Source: Ideonella sp. A 288 (GTDB taxonomy: Bacteria; Pseudomonadota; Gammaproteobacteria; Burkholderiales; Burkholderiaceae_C). Taken from it: a DNA stretch of 64,000 nucleotides. Position 1 is the stretch's first letter, and each line of letters starts with the position of its first letter. Below are positions 28,366-37,717 of this stretch, piece by piece. The stretch spans positions 1 to 64,000 of the forward strand of contig NZ_MWLO01000118.1 of the NCBI RefSeq assembly GCF_002198735.1, given 5' to 3'. A model generated the notes under the pieces. That model saw only the letters and a list, made by a program, of their open reading frames with translations. It was not told the origin of the DNA and did no database searches. The position numbers were made by a program, and so were the translations under genes.

Positions 28366-29267
28366 CCCGTCGAGGTGAGCTGCTACGGTCCGAAGAACGC
28401 GTCGAGCCTGATTGGACGTTTCGGCTGGCTGGTAAAAGCGACCTACCTGCGGCGGCCGCAAGCTGGCCGCGCGTCGGCGGCATTCTTAAGCGCAACCATC
28501 TCGCGCCAACGCCGGTACTGGGCCTTAAACGTCTCGTCGCTCTCAGGTGGCCGGCCGTCCTGTCGGCTACAGCTTGGCCGCCGACTCCACGTGAAGGGTC
28601 AGGTGAGATGTCGGCAAGCTGCCTGTCGCCACAGTCGGCTCCTGGCCGTTATGCAAGTCTTGCCATAACGGCCAGAAGCCGACGGTGGCGACGGGCAGGT
28701 TCCTGGTATACCGTCTCGACGATGTCGCGGCGGAAGCAACCTATCACCAGTTGGTGGCCGCGCCGAGGTGGGCACCCATAGGTAGGCGGCCGACAGTGCG
28801 ATTGCAGCTCGCTGCCGGGCAGAGGCACGAGCTGCGGAGATCGGCTGCGTCCGGGGTTCTGTCGAAGGGTCAAAGCGGCTCAGACATCAGGGTTCACCCG
28901 TAGGAAACACTCATGCAAGACGCGTCTTGGCGGCGCCGTAGGCGCGCTGGAGGTCGCAGGCAACTCCAAGAGACTGCATCCAGCGAAATCAAGTGCCCTG
29001 CAGGGCCGGTTCATGTGCAAGTAAAACGGCGTTTGAATTTCCTGTCCTGCTGCTGGCCGCAAGAAGTAAGCATGCTCCAGCCGCTGCGGCAGCCACTCGC
29101 CGAAGCTGCAACCCGCAACTCTCCGCCGAGCGAAGCGTTTTTCGTTGCGCAGCCATAGGCCTTCGCTGCACGCTGCACGTCGAATGTCAACAACTAGGGG
29201 GATGCAGCCCCACACCCATCCGATACGCTCCCTTACCCTTCGCAGGGTCTGAACGGGAGGAGTAGGT
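28366..29267. other. Long non-coding stretch with a large hairpin
   Basis: Apart from the inverted repeat at 28619-28698, I see no gene or recognisable element in this 900-bp region. The final 60 bp before 29268 contain the upstream region of the lipoprotein gene. Confidence 0.4.
28619..28698. repeat. Near-perfect inverted repeat (35-bp arms)
   Basis: The arms at 28619-28653 and 28664-28698 match at 32 of 35 positions around a 10-base loop, and CAAG/CTTG in the loop can extend the stem. No T-run follows, so a simple terminator is unlikely. It may be two inverted copies of a short repeat, a cruciform or a mobile-element terminus. Confidence 0.75.
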
Positions 29268-29885
29268 GTGAACAACAAGACTGCTTTGACCACCACAACC
29301 GTCATGCTGGCTGCGCTGGCCAGCGGCTGCGACACCGTGGCGCACCGCAACCAGGCCATCCTGGCCAGCGGCGTGGTGGCGGCATCGCTGACGCCGAGCT
29401 TCGACCTTGAACAAACCTACTACCTGGGCAGCTTTGACCCCGCCAGCCAGCTGCCGCCCACGCTGTACCGCATCCGCGTGCGTGGTCAGTCCAGCCTGTT
29501 GAACCAGACCAAGTTCGCCAGCAGCTGGGTGCCGGCGGAGGTGGTGGATGCATTGACGGGGTCGGCCAGCCTGGACGTCAAGTCCGGCTCCATCACCATC
29601 AACAAAGACAGCGGCAACCCCGGCTTCAATGTCAACGAATCGGGCCGGCGCCTGATGCAGTTCGGGCCTGAAGGCTTTCGCAGTGCGCCCAAGGGGCACC
29701 GGCTGGTGATCCTGATGGGCGCCAGCCCCGAAACCGTGGAGCAGGCTTTTGCCAGCGCGCTGGGCACGGTGGCACTGGCGGCCAATGGCGCGTCGGGCAG
29801 CGCCGTGGACCGCGAGGCGCTGCAGGCGCTGCTGGACATGGGCCGCGACAAGGCCAGGCTGCAGGCCATTCTGGCCGCCCCTTGA
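29268..29885 (+). CDS. Putative lipoprotein, 205 residues
   Basis: The protein starts at GTG 29268 behind a strong GGGAGGAG. A short signal peptide ends in the lipobox LASGC with Cys21, so the mature protein should be lipid-anchored. The mature part has beta-rich stretches (YYLGSFDPASQLPPTLYRIR) and then helices (EALQALLDMGRDKARLQAI). No family is recognised. The next gene begins 39 bp after its stop and also encodes a lipoprotein, so the two probably form an operon and may act together at the envelope. Confidence 0.7.
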   Translation: MNNKTALTTTTVMLAALASGCDTVAHRNQAILASGVVAASLTPSFDLEQTYYLGSFDPASQLPPTLYRIRVRGQSSLLNQTKFASSWVPAEVVDALTGSASLDVKSGSITINKDSGNPGFNVNESGRRLMQFGPEGFRSAPKGHRLVILMGASPETVEQAFASALGTVALAANGASGSAVDREALQALLDMGRDKARLQAILAAP

Positions 29886-29924
29886 GGCCTGCGATCCATG
29901 CGAACCGCGCGAAGGAGCCTGACC

Positions 29925-32900
29925 ATGCAACGCGTCCACCCCATCCTGGGCAAAGCCCTGCCCGCGCGCCTGCTGCGCCGCACCGCCAGCGCGGCCGCCG
30001 TGTTTTGCCTGACCGGCTGCGCCGCGCTGCAGATCGATGTCGACGTCTACAAAGGCCCGCTGGTGCACGACGAAGATACCCAGGTGCAACAGCTGGCGTC
30101 CATCGCCATGTCGGCCAAAGCAGTGATGCTGATACAGCGCAACAAGTGGCTGGATGAGGTGTATGCCGGCTGGCGAGAGAACGCCCTGAATCAAGCCAGC
30201 AAAGACGTCGCCAACAGCGCGCTCACCCGCTTCATTCGCAGTGATGAATGGCAGGGGCTGGACGTGGCCTGTACCAAAGCCAGCGACGCATGCCGCCGCG
30301 CTCGGCTGATCAACGACATGCTCAGCGCCTACGACAACAAGGCCGCGCCTGTGCTGGCGCAGCCGCTGGAACAACTGCGCAGCGCCCACGCCCGCTACCA
30401 GGAAACCAAGCTGACCTATGACCGGGCCAAAAAGGCCGCCGCTGTGAACAAGGCTCCGACCACCAGCCCAGCGCAGCAGGAAACATCCGAGCAACTCGCA
30501 GCAAAAGTGGCGGCGCAATGGGCGGAGCAGAAGGCCCTGGAGGCATCGACCGAAGCCCTGCGCCCAACCTGGGGCGCCTTGGTGGACCTGCTGGTGCAGA
30601 GCAAACAACTGCTGGCTGTCAACACCCGCGACGCAACCCTTCGGGCAGTGGAATGGCAAAGCGCCGATATCCTGGCGCAGCTGACCCACCCTGTGCGGCT
30701 GGCCTGCGCCAACCCCGACCTGCCCGCCAATGGCGAGCTGTTGCGCGGCTTGCAAGCGGCCAGCAAGTCTATTGAAGCGGCCGTTGGCAGAGAAAATTCG
30801 GCGCTCGCTGCCGCCGAAGCCGGCGCCAGTCGTCACCTGGCCGGCAGCTTGCGTATGGCGAACGCGCAGGAACTCATGGCCCTGAAGCCGGTCATGGAAA
30901 CCGTAACCGGCACGGGCTGCACTTTCAGCAACACCCTCAGCCCCGGCAGCATCCAAACGAAGCAGCGGGTGCCAACACGCGAAAGCTCGCTGCTGGCCAA
31001 TGCCACCCGCCAAGGCGTGCAACGCGAGGCCACCGCCGAAGTGATGGCCGAAATCGACGCCATGCTGCGCGACCTGCAGCAAACCACCGCATCGGGCTTC
31101 GACCACGGGCGCCCGCAACTGGGCCTGGACCGGTTGGCCGACGACGCGGCAAACCAGCGCAACAGAGACCGCAACAGCAAAACCAAGGCCGGCGACCTGA
31201 TCACCCTGGCCGACAGCACCGAAACCAAGCGGCTGCAGGACGGTGTGGTCGACCTGGCCAGCCGTATGCAGTTTTTGGCCGTCAACCTGGGCCTGGTGGA
31301 TGACAAGACTGCGAGCAGCAGCCTGAGCCACCCCTTCGACACCCTGGGCGCGGGCTTCTCGACCACCCCGGCCACCAGCCGCGCAGAAGAGGACGCCCGC
31401 GCCTTCAAGGCCACGCTGGAAGTCATCGCCAATTCGCTGCTGGTTCTGGCCGAAGACCAGCGCCGCCAGCGCTTCCAGCGCGCCGACCAGGAAGCGTTTG
31501 CCAATCACGAATACCAGTCGGCGGTGCAGGCCTTCCAGATCGACCCGGCCAAACGCTTTGACCACCTGGTGGAGCATTACCGCACCAGCAAAACCCGCGC
31601 TGCGGGCACCGAAGCGGCCCAACTGGCAAAGCTGGAGAAAACCGCCAAGGATGCCGTCGCGGCCCAGACGGCAGCCAGCGTGCAAACCCAGCGGTTGGCG
31701 GACGCCGTGTTGGTGCCTCGGCAATTGCTGCTGACGCTTGTCCGTGATCTGCCCGCGGGGGTCACCACAAGCTTCAAGGCCGACCCCGGCGACGCTGCCG
31801 ACAACTGGGCGGCCGACGCGACCAAGCTGCGCACAGCACTGGCCGCGGCGCCCGCCAAGACCAGCGTGGCCGATGTGCTGAAACTTGCCCAGGCATGGCT
31901 GGAGCAGCAGGCCAATGTCGCACAAACCAAGGGTGGGGCCCACCTGCAACGGCTCGTGGCCGCACAGGAAGCCATGCGCGGCCTGCAAGCCACTGCACCC
32001 ACGACTGCGCTGGCTCGTGCCGAGGTGATCGCAAAGCTGGACACGGAGGTCATCAACAGCTGGACCGTAGCCCACGCAGCCCACCAAGCCAGCCAGGCGC
32101 AGTTGACAGAACGGGGGGGCGAGCTCACCACCGCGGACACCGCGGTGAAAGATCACAAGAAGGCCAAGCATCCCAGCTACCACATCCAATCCGCGCTGGA
32201 TGCCGTGGTGGCCGCGCGCGCCGCGGTGCTGGCGCAGGCCACGGCGGGAAAAGGCGCACACGACGTGGACACGATGGCGGGCCTGGTGAAAGTCGAATTG
32301 CAAAAGCTGCCTGCCGAACCAACCGGGTTGAAGACCGAAGCCATCAACCAGCTGGACCAGTGGGCCGCCACAGCGCCGCGGACGCTGAAACTGCCCGAAA
32401 AACTGGATGGCAGCCCCAATTCAGCCCTGAACACACTGGACCGCATCGAGGCCTTTCTGAGCTACACCCGTGTGGACGCGTTGAACCGCGGCAGCACGGC
32501 TGGCGCCGAACAAGCCACGGCCGCGCTGGACGCGCTGATGGCGCGGCGCGAGCGCATGAGCTATCTGCGCCCGGCCAGCACCTACCTGCGCTCGGCCCTG
32601 GCCACCACCAGCCAGCAAACCGACCCGGCGCTGGAATGGAGCAACCTGCTGGCCGCCACCGTGAAGCGGCTGTCGGGGGAGTACGACATCAGCAAGCAGC
32701 GTGAACGCGACGTGCGCGGCGAGTTGGACAAATCGTTCTGGCAGAACGTGAACAAGGTGCGCGTCAGCGCCGGCGGCGATTCGAACTTTGCCATCGCCAA
32801 AGACGATGTCGGCAACTGGTACGTCAAGGCCATGGGTGCCGACCTGGGGCCGATGATCAAGGCCGCCAAAAGCTTGGCGCTGTACAACCTGGGCGGCAGG

Positions 32901-33827
32901 GTGGACACCAACCTGCTGCGAATCGACGAGCTGCGCGGCCAGAGCAACCGCCAGCCCGGCAGCGCCGACGACCTGGAGCTGCAACGCCTGGTGGGCCGCC
33001 AGTCTGGCGCTGCCACTTCGGCCTACGGCAACACGTTAAAGGTGTTTGCCGACAACCACGCCACCACAGTCAACGGGCTGCTGGAAGAACTGGACACGCG
33101 CCTGAAGGCCAATGGCCTGGCTACCGAGCTGGGCAAGCGCTGGGACAGCACCTACGCCGCCGAAGAAGGCCAGCGGGCGGCGCTGCCGAACCTGAACACC
33201 AGCGGTGGTGAAGCCCTGGCTGCCCTGCACACCCAGGCCCTGGCTGCCACGGGCGACGGCCTGGCAAAGATAGCTGGCACTACGCCATCAGCGCAGCTGC
33301 TGAAAGCGTTGGGCCTGCTGGCGCAGCAGCGCACCCTGTTGCGCGACCAGGTGAATGGCACCGCCTTGCTGCTGAACGCGGCGCTGGAGGGTGACCAGAA
33401 AAGACGCTCTGAGGTGGAAACCTTGGTCAAGGCGTTGGCGCTGGCGCAGACCAATCGCACCGAGCCCGCCAAGGAGCTGGCGGCGCTACAAAGCCAGTTC
33501 GACGGCGCCACGGGAGAAGCCAATGCCACGCGCAGGGCCGAGCTGGCTCCCAAACTGGCCGCCCAGCAGAAGGTGGTCAATGAGATGGGCGACCAGATCG
33601 CCGAACTGCACAACCAACTGACGGCCGCCCAAGAACTGGCCAGGCAGGCGGCCGCCACGCTGGCCGCGGCACGCGACCGCAAAGCTCGCGCCTTGGCCGA
33701 AGTGGATGCAGTATGGGCCCGCTACGTGAAAGACATGGCGGCGCGCCACCTGCGCGCTGTCGAAGAGATGGAGACCGCCGCCCGCGTGGTCTCACAAGGT
33801 GTGCAGGGGAAGCCGTCCAAGCCCTAG
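29925..33827 (+). CDS. Giant coiled-coil lipoprotein, 1300 residues
   Basis: A basic N-terminus and hydrophobic helix lead to the lipobox CLTGC with Cys32, so export and lipidation are expected. AAGGAG 7 nt upstream supports the start at 29925. The mature protein is almost entirely helical, rich in Ala, Gln, Leu and Lys, with heptad-like stretches near residues 110-250, 440-560 and 1130-1290 (for example KVVNEMGDQIAELHNQL). This suggests a long extended rod in the periplasm or at the surface. No catalytic domain is seen, and I recognise no family. It follows the smaller lipoprotein and lies 1 kb upstream of the caspase-fusion operon, so a shared island is possible. Confidence 0.75.
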   Translation: MQRVHPILGKALPARLLRRTASAAAVFCLTGCAALQIDVDVYKGPLVHDEDTQVQQLASIAMSAKAVMLIQRNKWLDEVYAGWRENALNQASKDVANSALTRFIRSDEWQGLDVACTKASDACRRARLINDMLSAYDNKAAPVLAQPLEQLRSAHARYQETKLTYDRAKKAAAVNKAPTTSPAQQETSEQLAAKVAAQWAEQKALEASTEALRPTWGALVDLLVQSKQLLAVNTRDATLRAVEWQSADILAQLTHPVRLACANPDLPANGELLRGLQAASKSIEAAVGRENSALAAAEAGASRHLAGSLRMANAQELMALKPVMETVTGTGCTFSNTLSPGSIQTKQRVPTRESSLLANATRQGVQREATAEVMAEIDAMLRDLQQTTASGFDHGRPQLGLDRLADDAANQRNRDRNSKTKAGDLITLADSTETKRLQDGVVDLASRMQFLAVNLGLVDDKTASSSLSHPFDTLGAGFSTTPATSRAEEDARAFKATLEVIANSLLVLAEDQRRQRFQRADQEAFANHEYQSAVQAFQIDPAKRFDHLVEHYRTSKTRAAGTEAAQLAKLEKTAKDAVAAQTAASVQTQRLADAVLVPRQLLLTLVRDLPAGVTTSFKADPGDAADNWAADATKLRTALAAAPAKTSVADVLKLAQAWLEQQANVAQTKGGAHLQRLVAAQEAMRGLQATAPTTALARAEVIAKLDTEVINSWTVAHAAHQASQAQLTERGGELTTADTAVKDHKKAKHPSYHIQSALDAVVAARAAVLAQATAGKGAHDVDTMAGLVKVELQKLPAEPTGLKTEAINQLDQWAATAPRTLKLPEKLDGSPNSALNTLDRIEAFLSYTRVDALNRGSTAGAEQATAALDALMARRERMSYLRPASTYLRSALATTSQQTDPALEWSNLLAATVKRLSGEYDISKQRERDVRGELDKSFWQNVNKVRVSAGGDSNFAIAKDDVGNWYVKAMGADLGPMIKAAKSLALYNLGGRVDTNLLRIDELRGQSNRQPGSADDLELQRLVGRQSGAATSAYGNTLKVFADNHATTVNGLLEELDTRLKANGLATELGKRWDSTYAAEEGQRAALPNLNTSGGEALAALHTQALAATGDGLAKIAGTTPSAQLLKALGLLAQQRTLLRDQVNGTALLLNAALEGDQKRRSEVETLVKALALAQTNRTEPAKELAALQSQFDGATGEANATRRAELAPKLAAQQKVVNEMGDQIAELHNQLTAAQELARQAAATLAAARDRKARALAEVDAVWARYVKDMAARHLRAVEEMETAARVVSQGVQGKPSKP

Positions 33828-33901
33828 CAACACTGGCGCTGGCGCCGCGTTGACCCAAACGAGGAGGGCGCGCGCGGAAACATCGCGCAGCCCGATCGGT
33901 T

Positions 33902-34036
33902 TCAATCCGCGTAAGTCCCCGAAGCCCGAATCAGCGCCCCCAACTTGTCTATCTCGGGCCGCAGCCAACTGCGCAGGCCTTCCGGTGTCTGCTTGAATTC
34001 CGGCCCGATGTCGGCGCCCATGTCGGTCATGCGGGC
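33902..34036 (-). pseudogene. C-terminal remnant of a Bug/TTT substrate-binding protein
   Basis: The last 40 residues of this frame (GPEFKQTPEGLRSWLRPEID then KLGALIRASGTYAD) match the typical end of tripartite tricarboxylate transporter receptors of the Bug family, which are abundant in Burkholderiales. The rest of the gene is absent, and upstream sequence is unrelated. It is a deletion scar. Confidence 0.6.
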
Positions 34037-34853
34037 CACGCGGCGCGACACTGGAGCTGGAGTCGGTCGGCCTTGCCCATACGCATGGCGCACCGATCGC
34101 CGACGTGCACGTCCGTAGCAGGCGAAACGTGCAGATATTCCGGCACTGCGGCCGAGAACGGAGGTGACGACTTCAATGGTGCCGAGGTGCTACAGGGGGC
34201 TGTTCATCCCGCGGCGCCCTCACAACGACGCACTCACCGCACTACTCGCCGTTTGCATCATGCCCCAAGTGCCGGTGCGTAAGTGGGTCTTCGTTGCCGC
34301 CCGATCCCATCGGGCCTGCTGCCCGGGTGTTTGGTCAAGACGAGCAACTTCACCGTTACGTCGCCCACCCGCGCTCCCTTTCGAGCGACAGCTTTATGAC
34401 GATCTACTTGGCGCATCGGATGTCTCTGATGGGTCGGCGGCCGCCCCACGCCGCCGCGAACTCATCGCCGAAAAGCCGACGCTCAGATGGGTCGGCAGGA
34501 TATTAGGCGCCCGGGTGAACCCGGGCTCCGCAACAAGCCAGCTCCCCCTTCAGCGCCGTGCGGCTGGCCCAGCAGCTCTCGCTCCTCACCTTCGCGCGTA
34601 TTGCGCTCGCGGCCATTGGCGCCCCGGACGGCCGCCTGCACCCGGTGCAGGTCGATCGCGCGCTCGAAGCAACGCCACGCTGCAGCCAAGTCGCGGTGGG
34701 CGGTATGCATGAGATCCACTGCCTGACCGAGCTTCTCGACGAAGGTGTGTAGTTGCTCGCCGCGGCTTCAGCACAAGTGCGGATTGCTGCTGCGCGCGGC
34801 GATGCGAACATCGGCGCGCGCCCTGGCCAAACTGCCTGGGCCTGGAGTTGCCT
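34037..34853. other. About 800 bp without a supported gene
   Basis: Short frames on both strands have no family character. The region directly upstream of 34854 must drive the fusion operon; GGAG stands at the expected distance, but I cannot define a promoter. Confidence 0.35.
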
Positions 34854-37703
34854 ATGCCGCCCCCGTTCCAACGCCTGTCTGTACCCCAGTTCGCCGATGT
34901 GTTGCAAGCCTTCAGCTTCAAGCGCAAGGTCACGGCCGTGCACATGCACCACACTTGGCAGCCCAACCACCGCCAGTGGCGCGGCGTTGCCTCGATGGAG
35001 GGCATGTGGCGCTTCCACACGCAGGAGCGCGGCTTCGCCGACATCGCGCAGCACCTGACCATCGACCCCGAGGGCTTCGTCTGGACCGGGCGCAGCTGGA
35101 ATGCCGCTCCTGCCAGCGCCGTAGGCCACAACGGCAATGGTGTCGCCGGGCCGTTCATGTTCGAAGTCGTCGGCAACTTCGACCGCGGCGGCGACGCCTT
35201 TGCGGGTGCGCAGCGGCAAGCGGTGCTGGACGTCATTGCGCTCGTCAACCGCCGCTTCGGCCTCGACGCCGGTACGCTGCTGTTCCATAACCAGATGGCG
35301 GCCAAGAGTTGCCCCGGCAATAGTATCGACCACGACGCCTTCGTGGCCGAGGTCCGCGCGCATATGCCCAGCACCGATGCCGCACCGAACTCCGCCCAAG
35401 GTAGCAGTCGTGCGGCTTCGCGCAGCGCGGCGAAGTCGCGCGCGGGCAAGGACGTCTCGATGCCACTGCCGCCATCGGCCTTCGCCGACGCGGATGTGGT
35501 GAAGCGCACGCTGGTACTTCTGGAAGCAGCCGACGCCGGCAGCCGCGCGGCCGACGCGACGACCACGCCGATGGAGGAACTCAACTACAGCCACGACACT
35601 GGCCGCGACGCCGCCCACGCGGCTAGCCGCGGCCTATTCGGCGGCGGGCTCGATGCCGCCGCAATAGACGCGCTGCGCCCCTATGTCGTCAATCTGCGCC
35701 AGGGCCAGTTTTCCGGCGAGGGCCGCATGCGCACGAGCGCAACCGATGTCGACGCCCTGCTATTCGAGCATGCCTGGACGGCGGCGAAAGAGGCCGTGGC
35801 CAATGGCCGGCCGTTCAAGCTGCTGCTGTACGCGCACGGTGGCCTGGTCAACGAGTCCGACGGGCTGCAGACAGCACGCGCGCATGTCGGCTGGTGGCGT
35901 GACAACGGCGTTTACCCGATCCACTTCGTGTGGGAAACGGGGCTGTTCGAAACTCTGCGCGACCTGCTTGTTCGTTCGCGCCAGGGGCCCGAGGGCAGCC
36001 GCGGTTTCTTCAGCGACCGTGTCTTCGATCCGCTGCTTGAGGCCGGCGTGCGCGCGCTCGGCGGCCGCAACGTCTGGTTCTCGATGAAGTCCTCGGCCGC
36101 GGCCGCCAGCGCGCCGGGGGGCGGCGCGGCCTACTTCATCGGTCGCTTGCTGGAGTTCTGCAGGCGGTTCGCCAAGGACTTCGGGCCGCAGGGTGGTAGC
36201 CTGGAACTGCACGCAGCCGGGCACAGCGCCGGCTCCATCTTTCTCGCACACCTGCTTCAGGCTGCGGCGCAGGTGAAGGGGCTGCACGACTGGCGGACGC
36301 TGCAACTGATGGCGCCGGCCATCCGCGCGGACGCCTTTGCCGCGCTGACGCAGCCCCTCGTGGGCAACAAGGTCGAGACGCTCACCGTATACACGATGCG
36401 GCGCGATCTCGAACGCGACGACCATTGCGCTCACCTGTACCGCAAGTCGCTGCTTTACCTCGTCTCAGCAGCCTGTGAAAGCGAGCGCGGCGCTGCCATC
36501 CTCGGCCTGGAAGACTCCTTGCGCGGCGATGCGCGCCTGTCGGCCTTGTTCGGCCTTGGCGGCGCGCCAGCCGGCGTGGCCGAGATAGTGTGGTCGACCT
36601 CGCCACGCAGCGAAGGCCGCAGTGCCACTCGCGCCACCGCGCATGGCGACTTCGACAACGATGCGTCGACGATGGAGGCGATCGCGCGCAGAGTCCTGGG
36701 CATCGACGATACGATGCCGCTGTCGCGCCGCTTCGTCGACGGCCAATTGCGCAACGTGCGTGACCCTTGGAACAGCGGCCCCGACTGGCCGGAAGAGTTC
36801 AACGACGTGCTGGCGTCCAAGGGCCCGATCGCGCCTTCAGGATCTGTTGCCGACGCCGCGATACCGACACCCGACGCCGTCACCTCAGAAGGCGAAGGCG
36901 GAGGCAGCCCACCCAGCCGTCGTCGCGCGCTGTGTGTGGGCATCGACACGTACGATCAGGCGCCCTTGCAAGGCTGCGTCAATGACGCGCGCCTCTGGGG
37001 CGAAACGCTGGGCGCCTTGGGCTTCGAAGTGCAGTCACTCTTCAACGAGCAAGCGCGGCGCGAGCCGCTGTTCGCAGCCATGCGGGCGCTGCTGACAGAA
37101 GCGCGTGCGGGCGACGAGGTGGTGTTCCAGTTCGCCGGCCACGGCACACAAGCCAAGGACGACAACGGCGACGAGGACGCTGGCGATTCGCGGGGCCTGG
37201 ACGAGGCCCTGTGCCCGCACGATTTTTCCAGCGGGCCGCTGATCATTGACGACGAAATCGGCTCGCTGCTGAACCAGGTCGCGGCCGGCGTGCGCGTCAC
37301 CTTCTTCATGGACTGCTGCCACTCTGGAAGCAACACGCGCGCTGCACCCGTGGCTGGGGCCCGCGCTCGGCGCGTGCTGCTCACGCCTGCACAGCAGGAG
37401 CGCTACCTCGCCTGGCGGCGCAGCAGTGCCGGCAGCCGCAGCGCGCCACCCTTGCGCCGCGAGAGCCGCGACCCGATAGAAGTGGCCTTGGCTGCCTGCC
37501 AGAGCAAGGAGCTGGCGTGGGAGAGCGGCGGGCACGGCGAGTTCACGCTGCGTGCGACGCGCCGCCTGCGCGACGGGGGCGCTACGTTGGCGCCCGATGC
37601 CTTTTTCACGCAAGTACTGCAGGACTTCGGCCCCGCTCGGCGGCAGACGCCGCAACTTACCGCGCCGCCCGAGCGCCTGGCGCAGCGCCTATTCCGCACT
37701 TGA
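34854..37703 (+). CDS. Amidase_2/PGRP - alpha/beta hydrolase - caspase fusion protein
   Basis: The 949-residue protein joins three hydrolase modules. Residues about 20-170 resemble an N-acetylmuramoyl-L-alanine amidase/PGRP domain, with candidate zinc ligands near HMHH (30-33), H145 and C153 (HNQMAAKSCPG). Residues about 310-560 have an alpha/beta-hydrolase pattern: LLYAHGGLVNE and the nucleophile elbow GHSAG. The C-terminal 240 residues are a caspase-like peptidase C14 domain with His763 in FAGHGTQ and Cys822 in MDCCHSG. No signal peptide is seen, so it should be cytosolic unless exported otherwise. GGAG precedes the ATG at 34854 by 6 nt. A metalloprotease gene follows after 14 bp. The combination is unusual; defence, cell-death or effector roles are guesses. 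Confidence 0.85.
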   Translation: MPPPFQRLSVPQFADVLQAFSFKRKVTAVHMHHTWQPNHRQWRGVASMEGMWRFHTQERGFADIAQHLTIDPEGFVWTGRSWNAAPASAVGHNGNGVAGPFMFEVVGNFDRGGDAFAGAQRQAVLDVIALVNRRFGLDAGTLLFHNQMAAKSCPGNSIDHDAFVAEVRAHMPSTDAAPNSAQGSSRAASRSAAKSRAGKDVSMPLPPSAFADADVVKRTLVLLEAADAGSRAADATTTPMEELNYSHDTGRDAAHAASRGLFGGGLDAAAIDALRPYVVNLRQGQFSGEGRMRTSATDVDALLFEHAWTAAKEAVANGRPFKLLLYAHGGLVNESDGLQTARAHVGWWRDNGVYPIHFVWETGLFETLRDLLVRSRQGPEGSRGFFSDRVFDPLLEAGVRALGGRNVWFSMKSSAAAASAPGGGAAYFIGRLLEFCRRFAKDFGPQGGSLELHAAGHSAGSIFLAHLLQAAAQVKGLHDWRTLQLMAPAIRADAFAALTQPLVGNKVETLTVYTMRRDLERDDHCAHLYRKSLLYLVSAACESERGAAILGLEDSLRGDARLSALFGLGGAPAGVAEIVWSTSPRSEGRSATRATAHGDFDNDASTMEAIARRVLGIDDTMPLSRRFVDGQLRNVRDPWNSGPDWPEEFNDVLASKGPIAPSGSVADAAIPTPDAVTSEGEGGGSPPSRRRALCVGIDTYDQAPLQGCVNDARLWGETLGALGFEVQSLFNEQARREPLFAAMRALLTEARAGDEVVFQFAGHGTQAKDDNGDEDAGDSRGLDEALCPHDFSSGPLIIDDEIGSLLNQVAAGVRVTFFMDCCHSGSNTRAAPVAGARARRVLLTPAQQERYLAWRRSSAGSRSAPPLRRESRDPIEVALAACQSKELAWESGGHGEFTLRATRRLRDGGATLAPDAFFTQVLQDFGPARRQTPQLTAPPERLAQRLFRT

Positions 37704-37717
37704 ACCGGAGCCCGACG

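Noticed and set aside
29187-32303. Very long minus-strand open frame (over 1000 codons)
   Set aside because: It lies antisense to two lipoprotein genes with good starts and signal peptides; its composition (Gly, Gln, His, Arg) is typical of a GC-rich shadow frame.
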